Source of the DNA: Nectonema munidae
Lineage: Eukaryota; Nematomorpha; Nectonematoida; Nectonematidae
Length of the DNA stretch: 64,000 bases
Direction of reading: 5' to 3'
NCBI GenBank assembly: GCA_030549495.1
Contig: JAUIRK010000070.1
Coordinates: forward strand, 498,080 to 562,079
Position numbers and translations under genes: made by a program. The notes below the pieces were generated by a model. That model was not told the origin of the DNA. It worked only from the letters and a program-made list of their open reading frames with translations, and ran no database searches. This document shows positions 25,685 to 35,770 of the stretch, piece after piece; the first letter of the stretch is position 1, and the number at the start of each line of letters is the position of its first letter.

Positions 25685-26029
25685 TTATTTGTCACATTTT
25701 TCACACAAATAAATTGTATGCGATTTACAGACTAATTTGTTGCATTTAGAACACTTTATTGTGGTTCTTTTTCTAGGTTTACAAGTGGAAACATAATAAT
25801 ATCCTCGTGTAGAAGTAGATGGTTGAATTGAATCTTGCTCAATTCCATAGAAACTTATGAGATCTCTTGTAAGACGTTGTGTAAAGGGATCATTGCACCT
25901 TGTTCGCATTGATAGTTCACTTAACTTCAACGATAAATCTCTGATGAAGTACTTTCTTCCACTTTTGCGAGTTAAAGGAAAAAATTCTGGATAATTGTAC
26001 TTTTGTATAATCCAGCTATTGTCAATCAA
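25685..26029 (-). pseudogene. piggyBac transposase, C-terminal zinc-finger fragment
   Basis: A 114-residue open frame starts IDNSWIIQKY and ends in a cysteine array: CSKCNKLVCKSHTIYLCEKC. This matches the C-terminal part of piggyBac transposases (V.NSW.LY, then the RING/PHD-like cysteine-rich domain C-x2-C...C-x2-C). The catalytic domain is absent upstream on this strand, so it is a solo 3' fragment. The intact cysteine spacing suggests moderate age. Confidence 0.75.
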
Positions 26030-26259
26030 TCATCCTTTAACTACCACCTCAAAAATCTAGCTTTCTACACTTCGAACTCCCTCAACAACTAACGAACTTC
26101 TCCAAAGTTCCTCAATCTTAATAATTCGCAAGCCAAATCATTACAATTTTCTCAAACTTTAACTTTATACCTTTTCAAGCATTTCGCAAGCATATGGAAA
26201 AGTCCAATAGTGCTTAGATATTTCTTTTTATAATTAAAAAAGAAAGGATTTAGATTTCC

Positions 26260-26385
26260 TCTTAAACCAATGACATTTTTCCGCCTGGCAATTTTCTCCC
26301 TGACAGTTTTTTCATGATGGAAATTTTCCGATGGGTAATATACACAATGGCAGTTTTCCCACTCGCACTTTTCCTGTCAAGCCTA
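26260..26385. repeat. Array of short subterminal-type repeats
   Basis: Five related units lie at about 20-30 base spacing: GACATTTTTCCGCC, GGCAATTTTCTCCC, GACAGTTTTTTC, GGAAATTTTCCG, GGCAGTTTTCCCAC, then CGCACTTTTCC. They resemble the repeats within the arms of the long-TIR element at 60855-61563 (TTTTCGCCTCGGG, CAATTTTGCCG). Probably a solo end of a related DNA transposon. Confidence 0.45.
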
Positions 26386-26389
26386 AAAA

Positions 26390-28620
26390 GAACATAAATT
26401 CTTGGAAATAGCACTGCTTTACATTCTTAATTGCTTTTGCAGTAGATTCACTTTATATACTTTAAGATATTCTCATGAAATGATTCTTGCAGCGTTGTAA
26501 TTCTACGGAAAATAATTCTATAGAATACAAACCCTCTTTGTATTTTGCTATAGCTTTTTCTAAATTCACATTTTTACAGACAAAATACCTAGAACAAGCC
26601 CCAAAAAAAAGATCAAATCATTGTGGATGAAGAAAAATTTTCATTCCGACAGATATTAATGTGATAGAGAAAAGATGAGATATGTATTGATAAATTATCA
26701 TGAAGACAAAAATAAATTGGAAAGAGGTGGAATTTCCAGCATCACAGTCAGCAAAGCTTTTACCATACAAAGGAATTACCTTTACTTTATCTATCATATA
26801 TACACTTTGACCATATCAATTTATCTTTATTTTAACATGACGTTTATAACCTATTATTTCTAAAGTTTCAATGATATATACAAAAAATTTCTATAAGTGT
26901 TATAGGAACCATGCCTTATTTGACAAGCGAGTTGTGCAAAAATCTAACGATGGTTTTATTTTTTTCATTCCTTATATTATGATTTATAATTATTTAATAA
27001 CACCATTTCTTTTTGGGTTATCTAAGTAGTACCGGCAACAATTTTCAAAACAATCTACTAGTTACGCACAAAAGTTAACACTTCTATAAATTTTTTAGAT
27101 TGAAAAAAATTTAATACTATATGTCAATATAGTGTGTTAATTGTGTTTTTTTCCAAATTAATAAGTAGACTCTTAGAATAAGTAAAAAAGAATTAATGAC
27201 TAAAAGGAAAGGAAGGTTTTGAGAGAGAGTTCTTAATAAAAAATTTAAGATTAATCTTTCATTATATCTAAATTTTTAAATGGCTACCAAATCGTTTGCT
27301 CAATATATCTAGTAATTATTTTAAATAACAAAATTTGATATACATAGGAAAAGCTAAAAAAAAACTCAATACAGTAAGAGAAACCATTGGTCTTCAATCC
27401 TTTTTAAAATTTTAAAATAAAATTTTCAAATCAATCAAATGTCTAAAATCTAACAACACTACGATTCCTAGTCGTTATTTCCATCTACATTTGGCATACA
27501 TTCATTATAAGATTTTAGTTTGATTAATTAGTATATTGTTCCTATCTTTATTAATACAACTATTTTATTCTTAAGATTTAAGGGGAAAATTAAGATTTGT
27601 TATTTTTCTATGATAATTTTTTTAATAAATTGACCTTAAAATTAAAATATTCTAGAAAAATTTTACTACTCGTCTATGCTATTATATTATTTTAGGATGA
27701 ATTATTAATTAATATCTATTCAATATAATCATTTATTAACAGTATGATATTTCAAAATTTCTCAACTATTTGTTGCTTATAAACCTGTTTCTTATAGAAA
27801 AGAGTGATAAAATTGAACATATGTGGTAATAGTCAATTGAATAATGAGTGTATAAAATGTCTTATGATAAAAAATTCAAGCATTTTTTTAGCCATTCTCA
27901 TAAATTTTATCTAATATACAAGCAATCAACAAAAGTTATAAAATAAAATCTTATAAAAATATAACTTTTTTGAAATCTTTGTATCAACTCCACCTCTTTG
28001 AAAGCGCTACATTTTTATGCCCTAGGGTGGCAGAAATAAAGAGATCATACGGTATATATATATATATATATTTATTATCTTAACTAATATCATTATTTCA
28101 TTTGTTTCACGCACGTATTCTTTACAAATAATATAGAAGTAGACTGTAGAGAGCGCTTTTTTAATTCACAATGTTTGAAAGACAATTATTTTTACCTTAT
28201 TCATAGAATCGGTAACATAATTGGTGGATATAATAGACAAAACACAATGCAAAAAACTAGTTACACTTCTTTGTAAAGTGGAATTTTTAATAAATAAAAA
28301 AATCTTTTGTATCAAAATTTGCGATGATTTTTTTTTCTGTGTAAAACATTCGGATACTTGGGGGGGGGGGGGAGCGCAAATCTTTTTTTTTATAATTTTT
28401 AAATTTTATTTCACTCACAAGCCAAAGAAGTCTTTTAACTTTTTTTTTGGTAGAGCGAAAGGCTTTTTTTTATCCTCACACTGGATGTGGCCCCTCATAT
28501 GAATATATTGTTTCAGATTGATTTTAATATTATTTACTTTATCCCTATCATTCTTTATTTAGGCATAAAATTACTTCTATGCTGCCATTCATTTAACTAA
28601 ACACAACCATTTTATCTCAT
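26390..28620. other. AT-rich upstream region of RBM7
   Basis: No gene supported. A TA microsatellite lies at 28051-28070 and a 13-base poly-G tract near 28360, followed by T-rich DNA. No core promoter element can be assigned with confidence. Confidence 0.35.
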
Positions 28621-28656
28621 CTTTTAGAAGCGGTGCTGTGCAAAGCAAAACTTTGT

Positions 28657-31600
28657 ATGGAGCACGACAAATCTCAAGTGGATCGCACGCTGTGGTGTGG
28701 AGGCTTGGCTGATAAAATAACCGAAGACCTCCTCTTTGAACTCTTTTTACAGGTGCTTTACTTTCTTTTTCACTTTCAGCCTTTTATATCTATCAACCAA
28801 TCACTAGCAAAATTTATTGCACTCTGGGATTGGGGATCAGGGATCTAAAATAAGGATCTTGCATGTTTAAGATCACTTGTTCAGCCTCTTTTTTTTTAAA
28901 TTTCAAGATAATTTTGTAAGTCTTAGGAGCCAGAAATGGGTTTGGTCTCGCCTCAAAAGATTACCTTTGGAGGCCGTGCCTATACATTGTTTAAAACACC
29001 AAATTTCTTCATATTTTGATTTCTCCATAATTGATAGAGAATAGAAATGTCAGGACGAGGAATCGAACTCGGGATGCTCTGATCAAGACCCTACACTTCA
29101 ACGATTAGACCATCTGCCGACACTTTCAAAAGTCTTAGAAGGAACATAGGTCTGCCTGCACCACTTCACAACCTTCCTCTTCAGGTTCGTGCCGATACTT
29201 TTAGACGTGGGAGGGGGGGGGGGGGGGGGGGAGGTGGCAAAAGATTTACACAGTGCCCCTTTACATTACGTTAGGATAGATAATATAAGATTTTTAAAAC
29301 TATTTCAACTAGAATATTGTTCAGCTTTAGAATTAAAAAAAAATTTCATTTGTGTTATATACCTCAAAGACATATTTCGGAATAGAATTGTGTTTTCTAT
29401 CCAGTTACTCTTCAGTGAAACAACTAACAGTATTATGTTACTATAATTTGTGAAAAAGAAAGAAGCTTCTGAGATAGTTTTTTTAATACTAAAGGAATGC
29501 TCACCGGACGATACAAAAACATAAACAGATTGTTGATTTGGAAACACTTAATATAAGATATTTTAAAATTTAAAAGATCAATAGAAGATTGGCTTTACAA
29601 AATCACTGCGTCTTTTCTATTATTGACTAGCATTCAGCACTCCATTATTTCTTGTCCAAGTTCTTCTCCATCAAAATCACCTTAACCCGTTAACGCCCAT
29701 GTCGACTATAGTCGACTTTACAAAAATAAAATCGTCTGCGTTTATCAAAGCTCTTTAATACAAATCTTCTGCTTTACATTAGATATCGTCTGATTATTCT
29801 GGTCGTTAACGGGTCACTTCAGCTACGTTGTATTTTTCCGCTATGTCTTTTGCGTCTTTGAGATTTCAATGTCTAAAAGAAACCTAAATTTTTCATGAAT
29901 ACTCATTTCTTCTTTTACATTTAAAGGCTCCTCTTTCGTCTATTCTCCAAAGATTTTTTTATGCCGTATTTCTCTTTGTTTAGTAGCTTCAATTCTCCAT
30001 TCGGAACATTTTTCTCTCATTCTGTAATTGTGCTCTTACATATAATGTTTTTTTCTTTAATCAAAAACTGCATCAAAGTTCAACCTAGCGCATTGAAGTC
30101 TTTTTTGAACTCGATCAATAGAAGTTAAGACGTTATCCCAATCACCTACTTCATCTATTTTCCTTTTTATAACAGAAACAGCATCACGACTAGCACTCCA
30201 TCATGTATTAGAAATTCGCTTCAAAATAATTTCTAACTCTCAATATATTCAAAGAATGATTGTCACAATTCACAAAAATTGCTTTAGGATTTCGTTGTAG
30301 TATTCCTTTTTTGAACTCCAGAAATCTCTCCAGCCATATTTGCGGCGGTGTCATACGTCTGTCCATGGCACAAACTCAAATCAAGAGCATCATGTTCCAA
30401 TGTTTGGATTATTTTATGTGTGATGCTCTCTGGGTCTTTTTCATGAATTTTGATAAAGTCAATAAATACTTCTACCGTTGAAGTTTTAATTAGATTTTTA
30501 AACATCAATAAATCCTAAAAATTTGAGACAATTGTTCACTGCGTGAAACGCCAGGCGTTGTGGCATATAATCCCACAGTATTTAATCTTTATGACTCTTT
30601 CAAAATGGACTTACGAACTGCATTGCTTAATATTTCAATAAATTGATTTTGTATTTTACTAGATAAAGTTTTAGAATTTGAATGCAATTTGACATAATTT
30701 AAGTAGCCACGTAGCACAAAATCATACTTGCCAAGTAGCCTAGGATTAGTTGATTGATTTATGTCTCGGTAACCACGAAATGCAAGATTCTCATTAGCCA
30801 AAATCATTATACAATCCACAAAAGGCTAAACCAAGTCTATCAACAATTTCCGTTGATTCTCTACAGACATCACTATTATATGATTAAATGTTTCCTTTTT
30901 TTCTTTCAGTGCAAAAAATGAAGCGCGATGATGAATATACCTCTTTCTTACTCTGGTGTTTTGTCTATGTAGTCAGAACTAACTTTTATTAGAAATAACA
31001 GTAGAAACAACACTATTGTTACTAACTTCGTTTCGTTATGTCATATATTTTAATTTTTTCCCATATTTTCACTCGACTTTTGTAAATTCTGTTGCTCCCT
31101 TTTCCTACGATTTCTTCCCTTTCAATCAGATTCTTTTTGTTTGACTGTGTTTTATTTGGCATAGGTGGCGTGAGAAAGTTTGGTTAGGTACTGGATTTCG
31201 ATAACTCAAGGTCTTGGGTTCGATCCTGCATCAAGCCTACTTTATCATAGTTCGATACAAGCAGCGCAATTGTGCCTTCTTGATGAAAATACCCCACCGT
31301 ACCTTTACCTTTGAATTTCCATGCTGACTCTTTGAAAAATGCTTATATTTCTCTATTTCACATCTATTAAAATAAGCATGCGATTATTATTATCACAATA
31401 AAAAACCCAGAAAAATTCTATCGAGAAAACAAATAAAAAATTCTACTGAAACCGGATAACTTTTTTTTATTACTAAAGGACCAGGGTTCTAGATAATGAT
31501 TTTGATTCTCTGAATTTTTAATTACAACCTTGATTCCGATTTTTAATTTCTAAAATTCTGATTTTCATTCTCAAAATAAAAGCATATCAGTAAAAGCATA

Positions 31601-33516
31601 TTTGTAGATGTTTACAAACGAGTTTAGCTAGCTGTGGAAAGATGGATTGCTTTAGTTTTCAGTTGCTTACTGGAACATCATCTGTGCTGATGCTCTCAAA
31701 CACTAAAAGGAAGGTGTACTGGACTTCTGGCTTTGAGAATGAAAAAAATTCCTCCTATACTCTTGGCTTCTACTCTGTAAATGTATGCGGATTGTCATCT
31801 AATTGTGTTCCCTCGATACGGAAGGCACTGTGAAGCTCAGTTACTAGTTTCTAAAGAAATCCTGCTTTTCCCTTGATATATACCAACGAATAAGTAAATA
31901 TATAAGTAAAATATAGTAAAATTTTAAGTTTATTTAATTTTCTTCAACAGTTGTTCTCAACCTTTTTACTACCGGGGTCCTTTGATCATTTGTAAAAATT
32001 AATATACCTCTCCTCTTCTCCTTTCAAAAATTATTATCAGCCTCAGAATTTGCATTTGAAAAAATGTTATCAAAGTTTACATTCAAAATAAAAAGCGAAA
32101 ATCTTCAATTTCTTCCTAATCAGTGTTCTGTCAAGACAACCTTAATACACATACATTTACATGTAATATTTTTACAGCGCAATTTTACAAATTTTATAAC
32201 GTAGTTTTGGATTTTTCTTCCCACTAGGAACCGTTTAATTCCCCTGGAGGGAGGAATTCCTCTCGGATTGAGAAACACTGATCTAAAACAATTTTAAAAT
32301 GTTATGGATTTTGTATATAGTTAAAAAAGTATTTGTTTTAAAATAAAAAATTTATACTATAAAAACCATCATTTTCAAAATAAGCTAGAGTAGTTGATAC
32401 GTAAAAAAAATTAATAACAATAAGCTTTTATAATTTTATGTTCATTTGCTCCCTATGAAATATATATGTCTTTGGGCAATTGCCCCTCCACTCACTTTGT
32501 TTCGCCACTGCTCCCTTCAAACATGTATGCAGTTGCAGAACTAAAAACCACCGACAATACAAATTTTTAGGTGCGTTAAAATGTCAATGAAAAAAGAAAA
32601 GTTTACTGAAAAAAGAACGACTCTTTCAGCCTATCTAATTATTTAACTAACTAACAAATTATTATCTAACTAATCCGTTATATATTACGCCGCCATTTTA
32701 TCAAACCCCGCAATGTGGACATTTTGCTTGTGCAGTGAGATCCACGTCTGACTGTCAGTCTCTTTCAAAAGGGTTATGTTTTTTTGCATTGAGTGAATTT
32801 CTCTCTTTCTTCAGGCTGGCCCATTGGAAGCGGTAAAGATCGTGTGTGACAAAGAAGTACGCGATAAGAAGCTGTACGCATTCATAACCTTCATCCATCC
32901 CATCTCCGTCCCCTACAGCATAGACCTGATGAACGGTATTCGTGTGTATGGGCAAAGCTTGGTACTCAAAGCGCGCAAAGGCTCGTCACACAACCAAGTG
33001 CAGGCCTCGTCCTCCGAACCCTACACAAACGAGTTGAAGGCGATCCGTTACATCAACGTCTTTGACATCGCCCTGCGTCCCCATGCTGTACAGCGCATCG
33101 CACAACAAGTTCTGCAGAAGTATGCCACGCCGTCAGCTCCACCTCCACAGCAAGAAATAGTCCAAATTCAACAACCTCTCGTGTACAATCGCGCCCTGCC
33201 TCAGGTCGCTCTGCCCCAACCTGAGAGGAGACACAGTCAACAGCAGCAAATGTTCTTTTACATGCCACCTCCCGTCAAGCCTGTCAACAGCAGTTACTTT
33301 GACAATCAACGCATGCATTTCTCTCAGGAGCAACAGTCTTCCTACATCACGCGGCCCAATCCGCACACTGTTGTCAATGTAAACTCATCAGCATCCCATA
33401 ATCATTCTCGCGATCACAGCCAACGTCAGCGCCATCATCATGAAGGATATACGCGAAGTTCCAGATACAACAGCAACCATCATCACCACTACTCAACGTA
33501 TGAACGGAAACGCTGA
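28657..33516 (+). CDS. RBM7: RNA-binding protein 7 (NEXT complex subunit), two coding exons
   Basis: Coding exons are 28657-28752 (32 codons) and 32815-33516. The intron 28753-32814 has GT...AG ends and phase 0. The product is 265 residues; human RBM7 has 266. An RRM occupies about residues 9-86, with RNP2 TLWCGGL (11-17; usual form LFVGNL) and RNP1 KLYAFITF (51-58). The stretches LLFELF, AGPLEAVKI, VPYSIDLMNGI and YGQSL align with the RBM7 RRM. The remainder is low-complexity, rich in Gln, Pro and His, ending in an HHHH/YERKR tail. RBM7 family members bind RNA for the nuclear exosome targeting complex with MTR4 and ZCCHC8. The start is the ATG giving MEHDKSQVDRTL; an AG acceptor-like TTTTAG at 28622-28627 hints at a 5' UTR intron. 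The coding sequence shows no break. The intron is packed with transposon remnants. Confidence 0.9.
29048..29122 (-). repeat. tRNA-like 75-base sequence, probably a decayed SINE or tRNA pseudogene
   Basis: On the reverse strand it begins TGTCGGC and ends TCCTGACA, allowing six of seven acceptor pairs including one G-T. It contains a B box (GAGTTCGATTCC) and D-arm-like GATGGTCTAATCG. The T stem has mismatches in the canonical register and the anticodon arm does not pair well, so I do not call a functional tRNA. It lies in the RBM7 intron. Confidence 0.4.
29590..30935 (-). pseudogene. hAT transposase (ZMYM1 type) remnant in the RBM7 intron
   Basis: Read on the reverse strand from about 30930: NENLAFRGYRD (typical ZMYM1-like motif after the TTF domain), YVKLHSNSKTLSSKIQNQFIE, then LDLSLCHGQTYDTAANMAG (the conserved C.GQ.YD.A..M.G region with catalytic Asp). 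A region near 30190 reads WSASRDAVSVIKRKI. A DFDGEELGQEI stretch near 29640-29675 continues the same protein beyond the MITE at 29686-29813, so the MITE inserted into this transposase. Several stops and frame changes make it a dead copy. Reverse orientation relative to the host gene. Confidence 0.8.
29686..29813. mobile_element. piggyBac-like MITE, copy A (128 bp)
   Basis: Terminal inverted repeats CCCGTTAACG/CGTTAACGGG, with TTAA immediately on the left (29682-29685). The right flank is TCAC rather than TTAA. The interior contains a perfect 16-base palindrome, GTCGACTATAGTCGAC. By eye it is identical, in reverse orientation, to copy B at 37204-37331. It splits the ZMYM1-type hAT remnant. TTAA flanks and CCC-starting ends are characteristic of piggyBac; no coding capacity. 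Confidence 0.8.
31165..31313 (+). repeat. tRNA-derived SINE, copy 4
   Basis: Full-length-looking copy: GGCGTGAGAAAG, TTTGGTTAGGTACTGG, TTTCGATAACTCAAGGTC, the B-box-like GGTTCGATCC, TGCATCAAGCCTAC, GCGCAATTGTGCC, TTGATGAAAATACCCCACCG and a TACCTTTACCTTT tail. The clearest representative of the family in the window. It lies within the RBM7 intron. Confidence 0.7.
31948..32280. mobile_element. hAT-like MITE, 333 bp, in the RBM7 intron
   Basis: Left end CAGTTGTTCTCAACC and right end GGATTGAGAAACACTG form an imperfect inverted repeat of the CAGTG-type hAT class also seen at 48296. ACCGGGGTCC follows the left end, as in that element. The flanks give only a weak 8-bp match (5 of 8). A further hAT-like terminus (CGCCACTG at 32503-32510, preceded by GC-rich AATTGCCCCTCC) lies to its right, so a second element probably abuts it. 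Confidence 0.5.
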
Positions 33517-33599
33517 TACTGTGCAGTTGCTAATGATAGAAGGAAGCGATGTGTTCCCTACCAAATTAATATTTGTGTCCCATCTATCAATCAAATTAG

Positions 33600-33605
33600 A
33601 ATAAA
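33600..33605 (+). promoter_or_regulatory. Polyadenylation signal of RBM7
   Basis: AATAAA lies 84 bases after the stop codon and is followed by a T/G-rich stretch (TTTTTTGTTGTTTTAAT), the usual arrangement for cleavage and polyadenylation. It implies a short 3' UTR. Confidence 0.6.
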
Positions 33606-33939
33606 ACTTTTTTCCTCAATTGGCGCTTTTTTGTTGTTTTAATACAGAGTCGCAGGCACGTTTTGAAGGAGCAGACGTCGCAATCTCATCAAGGCTTGAA
33701 TAAGAATGAGAGTCTTGACGAATAAATCGTCTGCATTTGACTCCTAAAATTACAAAGCATCATCCACGCATACTTTTATCTTCATCTGATACTTGTCGAG
33801 AATATGTAGATAGAAGAGTTGGAGTCGGAACCCTGCAATACGTGCAATCAGAACTGTGTTTTTACCTTATTCTAAAAAATTGTTCTTGCGTTTTGGGTCC
33901 TTATAAGATATAATGCAATTAATTCAAAAACCTTTAAAG

Positions 33940-34531
33940 CATGCATGGGCAATCTACGGCCCACGGGCCAAATTCGGCCCCAAAGACCTTTGATTAAAAA
34001 CGCTTTCCCTAAAATCATAGATTTTGCAAGAAAAAAATGTCACTATTTGGGAGTACTTATAAATTCATTTTAATTTGTCAGCAGCTATTTATGAAAATGA
34101 AATACGCAGAATCAAACACAAGATCAAGGCTGACAGATAATCACCTCGAAAATAACATAAGAGTAGCCGCCTCCAGCATTTCACCAAATATTGAGACACT
34201 GGTGAAGAAACACCAACTCCAAATTTCGCATTAGAATGAGGTTTTGTTACAATTTACCTCATTTGTCATTATAAAAGTAACACACTGTACGTTTCAATGA
34301 ATTGTTTTTAATAAATAATTTTTGTTTTCATAACCTCCCTATATAAAGCAAACGATAGTCAGATTGATAAATTTAAAAAAATCAGTAGTATAATTAGTGC
34401 ATGTGGATATATGAAAGTATAAGTGCATATGCATACATATTTTGTAAATCTATAAAATTAGAGCTGCTGGCCATAACCAGGCTTTGAAAACATAATCTGA
34501 CCCACATATTAACAAAGGTTGCCCATACATG
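33940..34531. mobile_element. hAT element with short transposase remnant, 592 bp
   Basis: Ends CATGCATGGGCAA and TTGCCCATACATG are inverted repeats with one mismatch. Flanks CTTTAAAG and CTTTAATT agree at 6 of 8 positions, fitting an 8-bp duplication. Near 34105-34234 (+) an open stretch ends SISPNIETLVKKHQLQISH, the C-terminal end of a SCAND3/GTF2IRD2-like hAT transposase. The GC-rich CGGCCCACGGGCC after the left end is typical of this subfamily. Internally deleted, non-autonomous. Confidence 0.75.
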
Positions 34532-35363
34532 CTTTAATTTAAAGGGTTGAAGATCACTGATATAAGTAATAGAGAAGTGTTTAAAGTTATTTTAGTAAAT
34601 TCGATCACAGTGATGATTTTACTCTATTCAATATTTCTCTACAAAAGGACGGACTTCTGCAAATACTTTTTACCCTTGGACCCCGTGACTGTCGATTAAA
34701 AATTCCGTAAATCGTATAACCCTGAAAGTGGTTTCACAGAAACTCGATTGTATTTGCTAGCTTAGGATCAAGTAAATGAGTTTCACCATTTTGTTCTTGA
34801 TCGTTTAATCTCTCTCACTTAGCGTAATCTCCAGATGAGGCAACTTTCTAATGCATTACAAGAAACTTTGATGAAGATGAAATCTTAAATTTCTCTTCTT
34901 TCAAATAAAGGAGAAATTTGCGCGTACATTTATTTTTAGTGTATGCTTTACTGCAACAGTGTTATTCAACTTAAGACCCACGACTCAAATTGATCTTTGA
35001 AAAATGTATTTTAAGCAATAGAATTTATCATCCAATTTTAGAGACAATGAAAACTTACATGCCAAACACTATTCAAAGTTTCTCTTATTTTTGGGGAAAG
35101 TTTAAAAGTCACAAAGAGTCTAGTTATTGCGTGAAAGCTATGAAAGATTTAGGATTCACAAGATAGGAAAAAGGTACCAACGTGAAAAAAGGAATGCCAA
35201 CGTGTGCTACTAATATCACTGCATGATTCGCAGGAAAGCATTAACAAGCACAGTTTTACCAATAATTTATTTTCGATGAAGAATCTCTTTGATTCCCCTA
35301 TCCTTACTTATGATCTTACATGCACTGGTGTGAAAATTTGGACATGCTCTAAAATTGACTACA
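34532..35363. other. Intergenic stretch between RBM7 and CTP synthase
   Basis: A hAT-type right terminus (GGTTGAAGATCACTG, about 34546-34560) directly follows the previous element, suggesting that element inserted into another. Otherwise AT-rich with no gene. Confidence 0.4.
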
Positions 35364-35600
35364 CATTTGCTCGCGAAGCACCAACATACTTCCATTTGTG
35401 GAGCACTAACCGATTAACGACCGAATTAATTTGACGATATCCAATGTTAAGCAGAAGATTTGTATTAAAAAGAATGTATTGAAACATTTGCTCGCGAAGC
35501 ACCAACATACTTCCATTTGTGGAGCACTAACCCATTAAAACGACCGAATTAATTTGACGATATCCAATGTAAAGCAGATTTGTATTAAAAAGAATTTAAA
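35364..35600. repeat. Tandem duplication of a 121-bp unit containing piggyBac-like MITE sequence
   Basis: Unit 1 (35364-35484) and unit 2 (35485-about 35595) both start CATTTGCTCGCGAAGCACC and are almost identical; unit 2 has a few small indels (for example GCAGATTTG against GCAGAAGATTTG). The second half of each unit matches the left half of the MITE family (ATTAACGACCGAATTAATTTGACGATATC). In unit 2 the MITE sequence continues to about 35630, so the duplication copied only part of it. Confidence 0.75.
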
Positions 35601-35711
35601 ATATGCACGCAGACGATTCATATTTTTGTGGTATTCAAAGTAGGGGGGAGCGGTGTCGTTATTATTGTCCAAATTAAAATGAAGGATTGTGAAAGGAGAA
35701 ATAGCTAAAAA

Positions 35712-35717
35712 TTTATT
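35712..35717 (-). promoter_or_regulatory. Candidate polyadenylation signal of CTP synthase
   Basis: AATAAA on the reverse strand, about 55 bases beyond the CTP synthase stop codon. It is the nearest canonical hexamer; usage cannot be confirmed from sequence alone. Confidence 0.45.
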
Positions 35718-35770
35718 TTTGATAATACTAAAAAATATCTTGTTCAAAGGAAATGAAATAGAGTGGGCGT

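Noticed and set aside
29048-29122. Functional tRNA gene on the - strand
   Set aside because: Correct length and B box, but the T and anticodon stems have mismatches; more likely a pseudogene or SINE.
33053-33366. Long reverse-strand frames within the RBM7 second exon
   Set aside because: Antisense shadows of the coding exon; no independent similarity.
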